Source of the DNA: Planctomycetota bacterium
Lineage (GTDB): Bacteria > Planctomycetota > Phycisphaerae > Phycisphaerales > SM1A02
Length of the DNA: 6,377 nucleotides
Direction of reading: 5' to 3'
Assembly: GCA_022567855.1 (NCBI GenBank)
Contig: JADFGE010000177.1
Span: forward strand, 1-6,377
The position numbers and the translations under genes are program-made. The notes beneath the pieces are model-generated. The model was not told where the DNA came from. It did no database searches and saw only the letters and a program-made list of their open reading frames with translations. Numbering within the stretch: the first letter of the stretch is position 1; the number at the start of each line of letters is the position of its first letter. Positions 1 through 5,804 of the stretch are shown piece by piece.

Positions 1-398
1 TCGATCGTCAGCTGCCTCGTCGAGAATCGCTGCCCGCAGTACTGGCAACGATTGGCGTCGCGGGCATAGAGATTGCGGCGGTTGAGCTTCACTTCCTGTT
101 GCGGGAGCCGGTCGTATCCCAGCAGCCGAATGATCTTCGGGACCGCGATCTGAAGGCGCGGGGTGCGTATCCACTCGTGGGCGTCCGGTTCGAACTGCCT
201 TTGCAGCTCCGCGATCTCCGTCCACGACTCGAAATTGTAGTTGACGTAGCGGCCTTCCTCGACCGCGATCACTTCGGCGATCTGCTTGCAGAGCAACGTG
301 AACGCGCGGCGCGCGTTGATGACCCGCACCGCCGTGTAGAGGCGGTTCAGAACCAGCACCTTCTCGTCAAGTACGCCTGTTACGCTTATCCCAACCAC
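1..398 (-). CDS. HNH endonuclease family protein, N-terminal part (cut by left edge)
   Basis: Only the first 132 complete codons are in the window; the gene continues past the left edge. Translating the minus strand from the GTG at 398 gives a protein with VLVLNRLYTAVRVINARRAF at about residues 14-33, the N-terminal signature of a widespread HNH endonuclease family (HNH_5-like) that I know from Planctomycetota, Acidobacteria and cyanobacteria. A CxxC pair, CQYCG (C118, C121), follows near residues 118-122. It leads into TRQLTID, where the family normally continues with the His-containing HNH core (HV.PRS.GG), which is off-window. The CxxC pair probably binds structural zinc. The GTG start is chosen because AGGAGAAGGG lies 4-13 nt upstream and the conserved block begins soon after. 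The frame stays open up to the tag stop at 486-488, but no better start was seen. The substrate is unknown: members of this family are usually stand-alone nucleases of undefined role. It lies 87 bp after tag on the same strand and may be co-transcribed. Family assignment is firm, function is not. Confidence 0.85.
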   Translation of the reverse strand, partial: MVGISVTGVLDEKVLVLNRLYTAVRVINARRAFTLLCKQIAEVIAVEEGRYVNYNFESWTEIAELQRQFEPDAHEWIRTPRLQIAVPKIIRLLGYDRLPQQEVKLNRRNLYARDANRCQYCGQRFSTRQLTI

Positions 399-402
399 GG
401 TT

Positions 403-412
403 CCCTTCTCCT
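403..412 (-). promoter_or_regulatory. Ribosome binding site of the HNH gene
   Basis: On the minus strand AGGAGAAGGG ends 4 nt before the GTG at 398, with the AGGAG core 9 nt from the start. This purine-rich stretch decides for the GTG start. There is no ATG at a suitable place in the same frame. Confidence 0.6.
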
Positions 413-454
413 GCTGAAGGTTCAAACTCGCAGGATGGTAGCCGACGCAGGCCC

Positions 455-473
455 TGCGAGGCAAACGCTCGCA
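455..473 (-). other. Hairpin between tag and the HNH gene
   Basis: A perfect 6-bp inverted repeat, TGCGAG and CTCGCA, is separated by a 7-nt loop. It lies 12 nt after the tag stop codon and about 55 nt before the HNH start. On the minus strand it is followed by GGGCCTGCG and not by a T-run, so it is not a canonical intrinsic terminator. It could stabilise the upstream mRNA end or partly reduce readthrough into the HNH gene. It may also be chance in GC-rich DNA. Confidence 0.3.
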
Positions 474-485
474 CCAAGGAAGGCG

Positions 486-1124
486 TTATCGGCAGGGCGG
501 TCGCGTGAAGGACCCTCGCACAGCCTCGACTTCCGCTCTCGTTCGGCAGCCGCTGAGATGGTCATCGACCAAACCCATCGCCTGCATAAACGCGTAGATC
601 GTGGTCGGCCCGATGAACGACCAGCCACGCCGCTTGAGGTCTTTGCTCATCGCCACCGACTCGGGTGAGGTGCTCGGAATCGAGTTGGACGTCACGCGGC
701 GCGGTCGGCTCCTTGCCTGCGGCTCGTATTGCCAGACGTAGGCCGCCAACGATCCGAACTCGTCGATCAGCTCGATCGTACGCTTGGCGTTGTTGATGGC
801 CGCTTCGATCTTTCCGCGATGCCGGATGATTCCCTCGTCTCGCAAGAGCCGATCAACGGTGCGGCGGTTGAACCGGGCGACGCGCTCGATGTCGAAGCCC
901 CCAAAGGCTGCGCGGAAGTTCTCGCGCTTACGCAGGATCGTGAGCCAACTCAAGCCCGCTTGGAATCCCTCGAGGCAGAGCTTCTCAAAGAGGCGAGTAT
1001 CGTCCGTGACGGGGAATCCCCATTCCGTATCGTGATAGTGCTGGTAGAGCGGATCGCCCACACACCACCAGCAGCGGGTGACGCCGTGATCATCAGTGAC
1101 CAGCGGTTTGGGGGGAGCGGTCAT
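486..1124 (-). CDS. tag: DNA-3-methyladenine glycosylase I
   Basis: Base-excision repair enzyme that removes 3-methyladenine from alkylated DNA, leaving an abasic site. The 212-residue product matches E. coli Tag (187 residues) nearly end to end: RCWW near the N-terminus, YHDTEWG at 30-36, CLEGFQAGLSW at 50-60, GIIRHRGKIEA, KRRGWSFIGPTTIYAFMQA, and DDHLSGC at 187-193. The zinc ligands of E. coli Tag (Cys4, His17, His175, Cys179) correspond to C18, H31, H189 and C193, and the active-site Glu38 corresponds to E52, so the enzyme looks intact. An ATG at 1157 would add 11 residues (MGRYGAQAELD), but I prefer the ATG at 1124. It overlaps the methyltransferase stop as ATGA, the usual layout for translational coupling, and leaves an N-terminal extension closer to family length. 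The C-terminal tail after C193 is about 19 residues and not conserved. The gene lies between the methyltransferase and the HNH nuclease on the same strand and has no visible promoter of its own. Confidence 0.95.
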   Translation of the reverse strand: MTAPPKPLVTDDHGVTRCWWCVGDPLYQHYHDTEWGFPVTDDTRLFEKLCLEGFQAGLSWLTILRKRENFRAAFGGFDIERVARFNRRTVDRLLRDEGIIRHRGKIEAAINNAKRTIELIDEFGSLAAYVWQYEPQARSRPRRVTSNSIPSTSPESVAMSKDLKRRGWSFIGPTTIYAFMQAMGLVDDHLSGCRTRAEVEAVRGSFTRPPCR

Positions 1125-1903
1125 GTCGAGTTCGGCTTGCGCACCATAACGACCCAAATGCGATGCCGGATCATCAACGGCTCGTGTGGAAACTCGTTGC
1201 GCAGAAGTTCAGCGAGCGCGGCGTCGAATTGTTCCACCTGCGATTCGCTCATGGAGCCGGAGCCCACGCCGTTGCAGGTACGTATTCGGCCGCGCCACGC
1301 TTCATGGGTGAACGGCTGATGATGGTCATAGCAGAATTGCTCGACAAACTGGAAACCGCCTCCGATCAGCGCGTCGATCCGCTGGGGATACAGGCCGTCG
1401 AAATCCGCCATGGTCCAATCCGGTTTGTGCTGAAGGATCAGGCGCTCGGTGGCGCGGGCGACGTCGTCGAGCCGCGGGAGGTAGCAGTCTTGCGGCACGA
1501 TAAGCCATCCGCCTGGTCGTAGCAGTCGGTCGACTTCGCGTAGCACAACTGGCTCGTCAAACCATCCCCAACATTGGCCGGCGGTGACGAGATCGAACTC
1601 GCCGGCCGGGAGCGTAGTGTTCTCAGCCGGAGCGACGACGAATGTGCAGCGATCGGCGACGCCGACTTTGGCCGCACGATCTCGTGCCGCATTGATCTGG
1701 TTCTGCGAAATATCCACGCCAGTGACCGTCGCCCCGCGCTTCGCCAGTTCGATAGCGACGATACCGGGGCCGGCGCCCAGATCAACCGCGCGTGTACCGT
1801 TCAACGAGATGCACGTTTCTACGCGATCGTAGAACGACTCGGGAAAACCCGGACGATATTTCGCGTAGTCCTCGCTGCGCCGACCGAAATCAACGTCGAT
1901 CAT
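1121..1903 (-). CDS. Class I SAM-dependent methyltransferase (Methyltransf_11 type)
   Basis: A 260-residue soluble protein with a complete Rossmann-type SAM-binding fold. Motif I is VDLGAGPG at 40-47. The acidic residue ending strand beta-2 is D64 in TGVDIS. A post-II region with AEN is at 93-95, motif IV-like FDLVTAGQCWGWFD is at 103-116, and LLRPGG is at 127-132. The N-terminal FGRRSEDYAKYRPGFP and the later WRGRIRTCNGVGSGS are typical of a bacterial family of small-molecule-type methyltransferases near the UbiE/YafE group. The substrate cannot be read from the sequence. The start is the ATG at 1903, because FGRRSEDYAKYRP begins six residues in as in relatives, but no Shine-Dalgarno is visible before it (upstream bases are TACCCTACTGCC). 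It follows purH by 45 bp and its TGA overlaps the tag start by 4 bp (ATGA at 1121-1124), which suggests coupled translation with tag. Fold confidence is high; any role in DNA repair or modification is inferred only from position. Confidence 0.9.
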   Translation of the reverse strand: MIDVDFGRRSEDYAKYRPGFPESFYDRVETCISLNGTRAVDLGAGPGIVAIELAKRGATVTGVDISQNQINAARDRAAKVGVADRCTFVVAPAENTTLPAGEFDLVTAGQCWGWFDEPVVLREVDRLLRPGGWLIVPQDCYLPRLDDVARATERLILQHKPDWTMADFDGLYPQRIDALIGGGFQFVEQFCYDHHQPFTHEAWRGRIRTCNGVGSGSMSESQVEQFDAALAELLRNEFPHEPLMIRHRIWVVMVRKPNST

Positions 1904-1948
1904 GGCAGTAGGGTAAGCGATACTGGGCGTTGATCGTTGCCCGGGCGC

Positions 1949-3538
1949 CTAATGCCGGAAGTGCCGGATGCCGGTCAGCAGACAGGTCACGTCGTGCTGG
2001 TTACACAAATCCAGCGTTTCCTGATCGCGCTTGGAGCCGCCGGGATGAACAATGCACTTCACGCCGGCGTCGATGAGTAGTTGCGGACCGTCGGTGAACG
2101 GGAAGAACGCGTCGGAGGCAGCGATGGTCGCGCCTTGGGCGGTAATTCGATCGCCCGCTTTTTCGATCGCGATTCGACACGCGGTGACTCGATCAACCTG
2201 ACCGGCGCCGATGCCGAGCAGTTGGCGATCCTTGCCGATCGCAATGGCGTTCGATTTGATGTGTTTCGTTACCGTCCAGACGAAAGCGGCGTGGTCAAGC
2301 ATCGCCTTGCTTGGCGCGGGGCCGGCAGCGTGCTTCCATTGATCCGGGTCGGCAAAGAGTCTGTCGCGCGTCTGCGCAAGGATTCCGCCTGGAATCGACT
2401 TGAGATCCAGCGGTTCACCGGACGGTGCGCTCAATTCACCCACAGCCAGCAAGCGGACATTCTTCCAGCGCTGGGCGAGCGCTTGTTCGGCTTGTTCGTC
2501 GAAACCCGGCGCAACGATGACCTCGAGGAACCGTTGCCCGTCACAGATGCGCTGCGCTGCCGCGTGGTCTACACGTTGACTGACGGCCAGGACCCCACCG
2601 TACGCGGCAAGGGGGTCTCCCTCATACGCTTGCTCGAATGCCTCGGCCGTAGAGGCGGCGACCGCAGCCCCGCACGGATTAGTGTGCTTGATGATCGCCG
2701 CGGCGACGCTATTCGGCTCCAATTGGTTGAGGTCTTGAATCAGTTGCAGTGCTGCCGCCGCGTCGTGCAGGTTGTTGTAACTCAGCGGCTTGCCGTGAAG
2801 GATATGCGCGGTTGCTACACTCGATCCGGACGACTCGGCGGATGTGTAGAGCGCCGCACGTTGATGGGGATTCTCACCGTAACGAAGCTCCTGCTTGAGT
2901 TGTAAGGCAAGGAGCAGTTGAGCGGGTATTCCGTCAGCTTCGGCCGATGCCATCCACGCGCAGATGGCCGCGTCGTAGTTTGAGGTGTGCTGGAACGCTA
3001 CAGCCGCAAGCTCGCGCCGCAGCGCAAGCGTGGTCGAACCGTCGTTGTCGCGCAACTCGTTGGCAACACGATCGTATTGGTCGGGTGACGTGACGATGGT
3101 CACAAACTCATGGTTCTTCGCCGCCGATCTCACCAGCGCCGGGCCGCCGATGTCGATTTGCTCGATCGCTTCGTTCGTGGTGACACCAGTGCGTTTGATC
3201 GTTTCTTCAAACGGATAGAGGTTCACGCAGACCAGATCGATCGGGTTGATGTCGTGCTGCTGCATGGCTTGGAGATGGCTCGGTTCGTCACGCCTGGCCA
3301 AGATAGCGCCGTGTATCGCCGGGTGCAGCGTCTTGACGCGGCCGTCCATCATTTCGGGGAAACCGGTGACTTCTTCGACGGGCGTGATCGCCAGGCCGGC
3401 CTCGGTGAGCGTCCGGGCGGTGCCGCCGGTGGAGATGAGCTCGACGCCGTGTTGGGAAAGTGATTTCGCGAACTCGACCAGCCCGCGCTTATCGCTGACG
3501 GAGATCAACGCTCGGCGGATACGCGACAGGTCGGTCAT
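1949..3538 (-). CDS. purH: Bifunctional AICAR formyltransferase / IMP cyclohydrolase
   Basis: Cytosolic enzyme for the last two steps of de novo purine synthesis: AICAR plus 10-formyl-tetrahydrofolate gives FAICAR, which is closed to IMP. From the ATG at 3538 the product is 529 residues, a typical full length for bacterial PurH. The N-terminal IMP cyclohydrolase (MGS-like) domain covers roughly 1-200, with RRALISVSDK, STGGT at 36-40 and GRVKTLHP at 66-73. The transformylase domain follows, with RYGENPHQ at 219-226 and KHTNPCG at 284-290, which carries the catalytic Lys-His pair (K284, H285; His267 in the human enzyme). The protein ends in the family's TGxRHFRH. No key motif is missing. An ATG at 3550 would add MLLR. 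I prefer 3538 because MTDLSRIRRALISV matches the usual N-terminus, although neither start has a clear ribosome binding site. The gene is preceded by 136 bp with small hairpins and followed after 45 bp by the methyltransferase. No purine riboswitch was recognised. Confidence 0.97.
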   Translation of the reverse strand: MTDLSRIRRALISVSDKRGLVEFAKSLSQHGVELISTGGTARTLTEAGLAITPVEEVTGFPEMMDGRVKTLHPAIHGAILARRDEPSHLQAMQQHDINPIDLVCVNLYPFEETIKRTGVTTNEAIEQIDIGGPALVRSAAKNHEFVTIVTSPDQYDRVANELRDNDGSTTLALRRELAAVAFQHTSNYDAAICAWMASAEADGIPAQLLLALQLKQELRYGENPHQRAALYTSAESSGSSVATAHILHGKPLSYNNLHDAAAALQLIQDLNQLEPNSVAAAIIKHTNPCGAAVAASTAEAFEQAYEGDPLAAYGGVLAVSQRVDHAAAQRICDGQRFLEVIVAPGFDEQAEQALAQRWKNVRLLAVGELSAPSGEPLDLKSIPGGILAQTRDRLFADPDQWKHAAGPAPSKAMLDHAAFVWTVTKHIKSNAIAIGKDRQLLGIGAGQVDRVTACRIAIEKAGDRITAQGATIAASDAFFPFTDGPQLLIDAGVKCIVHPGGSKRDQETLDLCNQHDVTCLLTGIRHFRH

Positions 3539-3555
3539 ACGAAGGAGCATAGCCC

Positions 3556-3569
3556 CACACGGCGGTGTG
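3556..3569 (-). other. Small hairpin just upstream of purH
   Basis: A perfect 5-bp inverted repeat, CACAC and GTGTG, has a 4-nt loop. On the minus strand it ends 5 nt before the upstream candidate ATG at 3550 and 17 nt before the preferred ATG at 3538. It therefore sits where a ribosome binding site would be expected. It could modulate initiation of purH, or be chance. The short stem makes this tentative. Confidence 0.25.
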
Positions 3570-3611
3570 CGTCATCAGCCGGGGGCGGTGGAGACGAACA
3601 GGCAGGCCAAG

Positions 3612-3624
3612 AGCGCGCAGCGCT
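3612..3624 (-). other. Small inverted repeat in the purH leader
   Basis: AGCGC and GCGCT are separated by 3 nt and pair perfectly. It is one of three short hairpins in the 136-bp gap between the lipoprotein gene and purH. No T-run follows on either strand. A role in RNA folding or regulator binding is possible but not shown, and such repeats are frequent in GC-rich intergenic DNA. Confidence 0.2.
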
Positions 3625-3633
3625 GAAGCAAGG

Positions 3634-3650
3634 GCCTCGTGGGGTGAGGC
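3634..3650 (-). terminator. Weak candidate terminator after the beta-propeller lipoprotein gene
   Basis: A 5-bp perfect stem, GCCTC and GAGGC, with a 7-nt loop begins 24 nt after the TAG stop of the lipoprotein gene. The minus strand continues CCCTTGCTTC, which is poor in T, so termination would be weak at best. If it works it would partly separate purH from the lipoprotein gene. If not, both share the promoter at 5001-5029. Confidence 0.2.
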
Positions 3651-3674
3651 ACGGATTAGCGATCGGCAGATGAC

Positions 3675-4931
3675 CTAGTTGCGCGGGACGAGGCGAACCA
3701 CCCGGCCATCGTCGCTGGCGGCGAACAGGTCGGTGCTTTGGCGCGTGTTCGTCAAGAGGAACTTGATCCCGGGCAGGTCGAGACTCAACGCCGCGGCCCC
3801 CTGGTCGGCGGTGACGAGCTCGAGGCGGCGCTGTTCTTGATCCCAAACCAGCAGGTTGCCTCCGATGCGCGCGACGACGCTGCCGCGCACCTTTGGGGCT
3901 TTCCACACGACCACGCCGTCCGGGGCGTTTACGGGTTCGGCCTCAAAGCAAACCAATCCTTCGCTGGGAATCTGTTGATACACCTGATCACCCAGGAGAA
4001 CCGGCCCATCGGACAGCGGATCTTCGGTGAGGTATCGCCAGGTGTTGCGCCCGGTGTCGAGATCGAACGCCCAAAGGTGCTGGTCCTGTCCGGCCACATA
4101 GACCTGTCGTGACCCAGCGGCGGGGGGAGCGGTAACCACGTCCAGCAGTCTCTTGGACCAAATCTGCGCCGCGGAGCCGGCGTCGAGAACCATGATCCGC
4201 CCGTCCGATCCCACTACGATAACCGCCCCGTCCACCAGCAGCGGAGCGAGCTGAATTGACTGCGAGACTTGATATCCGCGCCATTGGTGGCCGACCAGAT
4301 ACGAATGCCAACAGAGCTGACCATTGCGGGCGCCGTACAGGAAGAATTGCCCAAAGACGATCGGCTCAGTATTGGCGATTTGGGTGAGGCGCTGCTTGGC
4401 GATCTGCGAGCCCGTATCCGAGTCGAGCACGAGCACCACACCGCCGGACGTGATGAACACCCGCTCCATACGGGGCATGAACGTGATCCCGTGGATTTCG
4501 TCCAAGGCGTCGGCGACGGGGACGCGCCATAGTTGTTCGCCGTCCTCCCTTCGCAGCCGAGACAGGAAGTTTCGGCCGTCCAGCACGAAGATGGATTCCC
4601 CTTGGACGGTGATGGTCTTGAGCCCGGAGTTCGCACTGATCAACGTGCGCCGCTGCCAGTCGATGCGGTAGCCCAGATCGCGCGCCGCCAGCGGTCTGAT
4701 GAGGTAGTAGTCGTCCGCGACGCGTTGAGCAGACGACCCGCCGAGGGTTGTGGCGGCGACGGTTCGTCCGGCCGTCGGTGCACTGCTGGGCGGCCCGTTG
4801 CAGCCCCCGGCCAATACCACGCCGACGCACAATGTGGTGGTTGCCAAGCCCCTCATCCAAAATCCACGGCGGCTGCGGCCCGCGCTCCCACCCGCTCCAG
4901 ACCGCCTCAGGCCGTGTATGTGGCTGTTCAT
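3675..4931 (-). CDS. PQQ-like beta-propeller repeat lipoprotein
   Basis: A 418-residue exported protein whose specific function I do not recognise. The N-terminus has SRRGFWM at 20-26 (twin-arginine type), a hydrophobic stretch at about 28-41, and LAGGC at 40-44, with C44 as the likely lipidated cysteine. A short low-complexity linker follows. From about residue 105 to the end there are some seven to eight propeller-blade repeats of the PQQ_2 type. The clearest are IFVLDGRNFLSRLRREDGEQ (114-133), VVLVLDSDTG (165-174), GRIMVLDAGSAAQIW (about 243-257) and HLWAFDLDTGRNTW (about 283-296). No heme CxxCH or PQQ-dehydrogenase active site is seen, so this is more likely a structural or binding propeller than an enzyme. 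The start ATG at 4931 has AGGGAGA 9 nt upstream. The internal Met26 would give a shorter signal but has no ribosome site. The gene is divergent from ribE and upstream of purH. BamB-like outer-membrane roles are possible but not supported by specific motifs. Confidence 0.88.
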   Translation of the reverse strand: MNSHIHGLRRSGAGGSAGRSRRGFWMRGLATTTLCVGVVLAGGCNGPPSSAPTAGRTVAATTLGGSSAQRVADDYYLIRPLAARDLGYRIDWQRRTLISANSGLKTITVQGESIFVLDGRNFLSRLRREDGEQLWRVPVADALDEIHGITFMPRMERVFITSGGVVLVLDSDTGSQIAKQRLTQIANTEPIVFGQFFLYGARNGQLCWHSYLVGHQWRGYQVSQSIQLAPLLVDGAVIVVGSDGRIMVLDAGSAAQIWSKRLLDVVTAPPAAGSRQVYVAGQDQHLWAFDLDTGRNTWRYLTEDPLSDGPVLLGDQVYQQIPSEGLVCFEAEPVNAPDGVVVWKAPKVRGSVVARIGGNLLVWDQEQRRLELVTADQGAAALSLDLPGIKFLLTNTRQSTDLFAASDDGRVVRLVPRN

Positions 4932-4940
4932 CCTTCACAG

Positions 4941-4947
4941 TCTCCCT
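4941..4947 (-). promoter_or_regulatory. Ribosome binding site of the beta-propeller lipoprotein gene
   Basis: Minus-strand AGGGAGA lies 9 nt before the ATG at 4931. It supports the long start, and therefore a mature signal region that contains the twin-arginine motif. The next in-frame Met (codon 26, at 4856) is preceded by CCGTGGATTTTGG, without a Shine-Dalgarno. Confidence 0.6.
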
Positions 4948-5000
4948 GGCTTTTTAGCTTCCGAAATCGCCGTTTGACCCATCGGCGGCACGAACCAGCC

Positions 5001-5029
5001 AGTATCCAGCAGGCCTCGGGCCGCGTCAA
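5001..5029 (-). promoter_or_regulatory. Sigma70-type promoter for the lipoprotein gene (and perhaps purH onward)
   Basis: On the minus strand TTGACG (5029-5024, five of six matches to the -35 consensus) is followed after exactly 17 nt by GATACT (5006-5001, four of six matches to TATAAT, including the key A at position 2 and T at position 6). Transcription would begin near 4994 and give a leader of about 63 nt before the ATG at 4931. It is the best promoter-like sequence in the window and lies in the divergent region where one is expected. Whether it is the only promoter for the genes down to the HNH nuclease is unknown. Confidence 0.5.
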
Positions 5030-5048
5030 GACACTGGCGTGGCAGGGA

Positions 5049-5066
5049 GCGGTACGTCCGGACCGC
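5049..5066 (+). other. Inverted repeat before the ribE ribosome site
   Basis: GCGGT and ACCGC pair around an 8-nt loop. The same stretch also contains the perfect 8-bp palindrome GTCCGGAC at 5056-5063, so two alternative pairings exist. It ends 2 nt before the weak ribosome site TAGG (5068-5071) of ribE. It may be an operator or an initiation-controlling hairpin, or chance. The elements of an FMN riboswitch are not present. Confidence 0.22.
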
Positions 5067-5079
5067 CTAGGCTGATGCG

Positions 5080-5712
5080 ATGTTCACTGGGATTGTCCAA
5101 CAGCTTGGCGTATTAGGCGAAATTCAGACCACCGAGTTCGGGCGGCGCCTGGGCATTGACAGCCGTGGCTGGCCGCATCAGCCGGCCGCCGGCGAGTCAA
5201 TCGCGGTCAACGGGTGCTGCCTGACGATCACCGCCCCAACCGAGCACCGAGAACCCGCTCGTAGCGATGATCTGCTGCGCTTCGATGTCATCCATCAGAC
5301 GCTCGGCTTGACCACGCTGGGCGAGCTTGGGGTCGGCGACCCGGTCAATCTCGAGCCGGCGGTCACCGCAACGACGCTCCTCGGGGGGCACGTGGTCCAG
5401 GGTCATATCGACGGCGTGGGCGTGGTTGGCGCCGTTGAAACGGTCGGCAGCGATCAGCGTCTGCGCATCGAGCCGCCGCCGGAGTTGATGGAATACATCA
5501 TCCCCCGGGGTTCGATCGCGGTGGACGGCGTGTCGCTGACGGTCGCCGAGGTAGGCGAGTCGTTCTTCGAGGTCGCGCTGATCCCCACCACGCTCGACTT
5601 GACTATCCTCGGTCGTGCCGAGCCAGGCCAACGAGTGAACCTCGAAACCGATTATCTGGTCAAAACAGTCGTACATTGGCTTCGTCGTCAGCGTACTGGG
5701 GCGTTGCTCTGA
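5080..5712 (+). CDS. ribE: Riboflavin synthase, alpha subunit
   Basis: Catalyses the dismutation of two 6,7-dimethyl-8-ribityllumazine molecules to riboflavin and 5-amino-6-ribitylamino-uracil, the last step of riboflavin synthesis (the gene is also called ribC in older E. coli usage). The 210-residue product has the expected two lumazine-binding barrels. Barrel one begins with the invariant MFTGIV and contains GESIAVNGCCLTI at 38-50. Barrel two contains GGHVVQGHIDG at 102-112 and GSIAVDGVSLTV, ending in VNLETDYLVKTV. The start is fixed by MFTGIV; the ribosome site is weak (TAGG 8 nt upstream). Oddities are a longer loop at about 53-66 and HQTLGLTTL at 72-80, where most relatives read ETLxxTxL, so the usual Glu is Gln. 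No other rib gene is adjacent, which suggests the pathway genes are dispersed in this genome. Divergent from the lipoprotein gene, and 92 bp before the TPR lipoprotein gene on the same strand. Confidence 0.95.
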   Translation: MFTGIVQQLGVLGEIQTTEFGRRLGIDSRGWPHQPAAGESIAVNGCCLTITAPTEHREPARSDDLLRFDVIHQTLGLTTLGELGVGDPVNLEPAVTATTLLGGHVVQGHIDGVGVVGAVETVGSDQRLRIEPPPELMEYIIPRGSIAVDGVSLTVAEVGESFFEVALIPTTLDLTILGRAEPGQRVNLETDYLVKTVVHWLRRQRTGALL

Positions 5713-5790
5713 CTTGTCGCGCTGGATTGACCGGCGCACGCCAGATCGTAAGCTTGTGGCCGATCGCGTGAGTTTTGATGAATCAATGAG

Positions 5791-5797
5791 AGAGAGG
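5791..5797 (+). promoter_or_regulatory. Ribosome binding site of the TPR lipoprotein gene
   Basis: AGAGAGG, within a longer GA-rich run GAGAGAGAGGT, lies 7 nt before the ATG at 5805. It decides this start, which also places a clean signal sequence at the N-terminus. Confidence 0.6.
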
Positions 5798-5804
5798 TAC
5801 CACA

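Noticed and set aside
99..1522. Several plus-strand open frames opposite the HNH, tag and methyltransferase genes
   Set aside because: They are antisense shadows of well-identified genes, and their products are Arg/Asp-rich without known motifs.
1..1903. Anti-phage defence island
   Set aside because: The HNH protein belongs to a common stand-alone family, Tag is a housekeeping repair enzyme, and the methyltransferase resembles small-molecule types. No restriction, helicase or sensor gene is present.
1921..1948. Hairpin GGGC...GCCC after purH as a terminator
   Set aside because: The stem is only 4 bp with a 10-nt loop and no T-run, and the next gene starts 18 nt later on the same strand.
2081..2905. 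Long open frame of 274 codons on the plus strand
   Set aside because: It lies fully antisense inside purH, which has complete family motifs. The translated product shows no recognisable domain and looks like a GC-rich shadow frame.
4932..5079. FMN riboswitch upstream of ribE
   Set aside because: I looked for the conserved RFN blocks (such as the GGGGCAGGGTGAAATTCC-like and CCGACCGGCGGT-like parts) and did not find them in order.
5727..5754. Promoter TTGACC-16-TAAGCT before the TPR lipoprotein gene
   Set aside because: The -35 is fair, but the -10 matches only three of six bases and the spacing is 16, too weak to annotate.
5775..5786. Short palindrome TTGAT-GA-ATCAA before the TPR gene ribosome site
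   Set aside because: Arms of 5 nt are too short to call an operator without comparative data.
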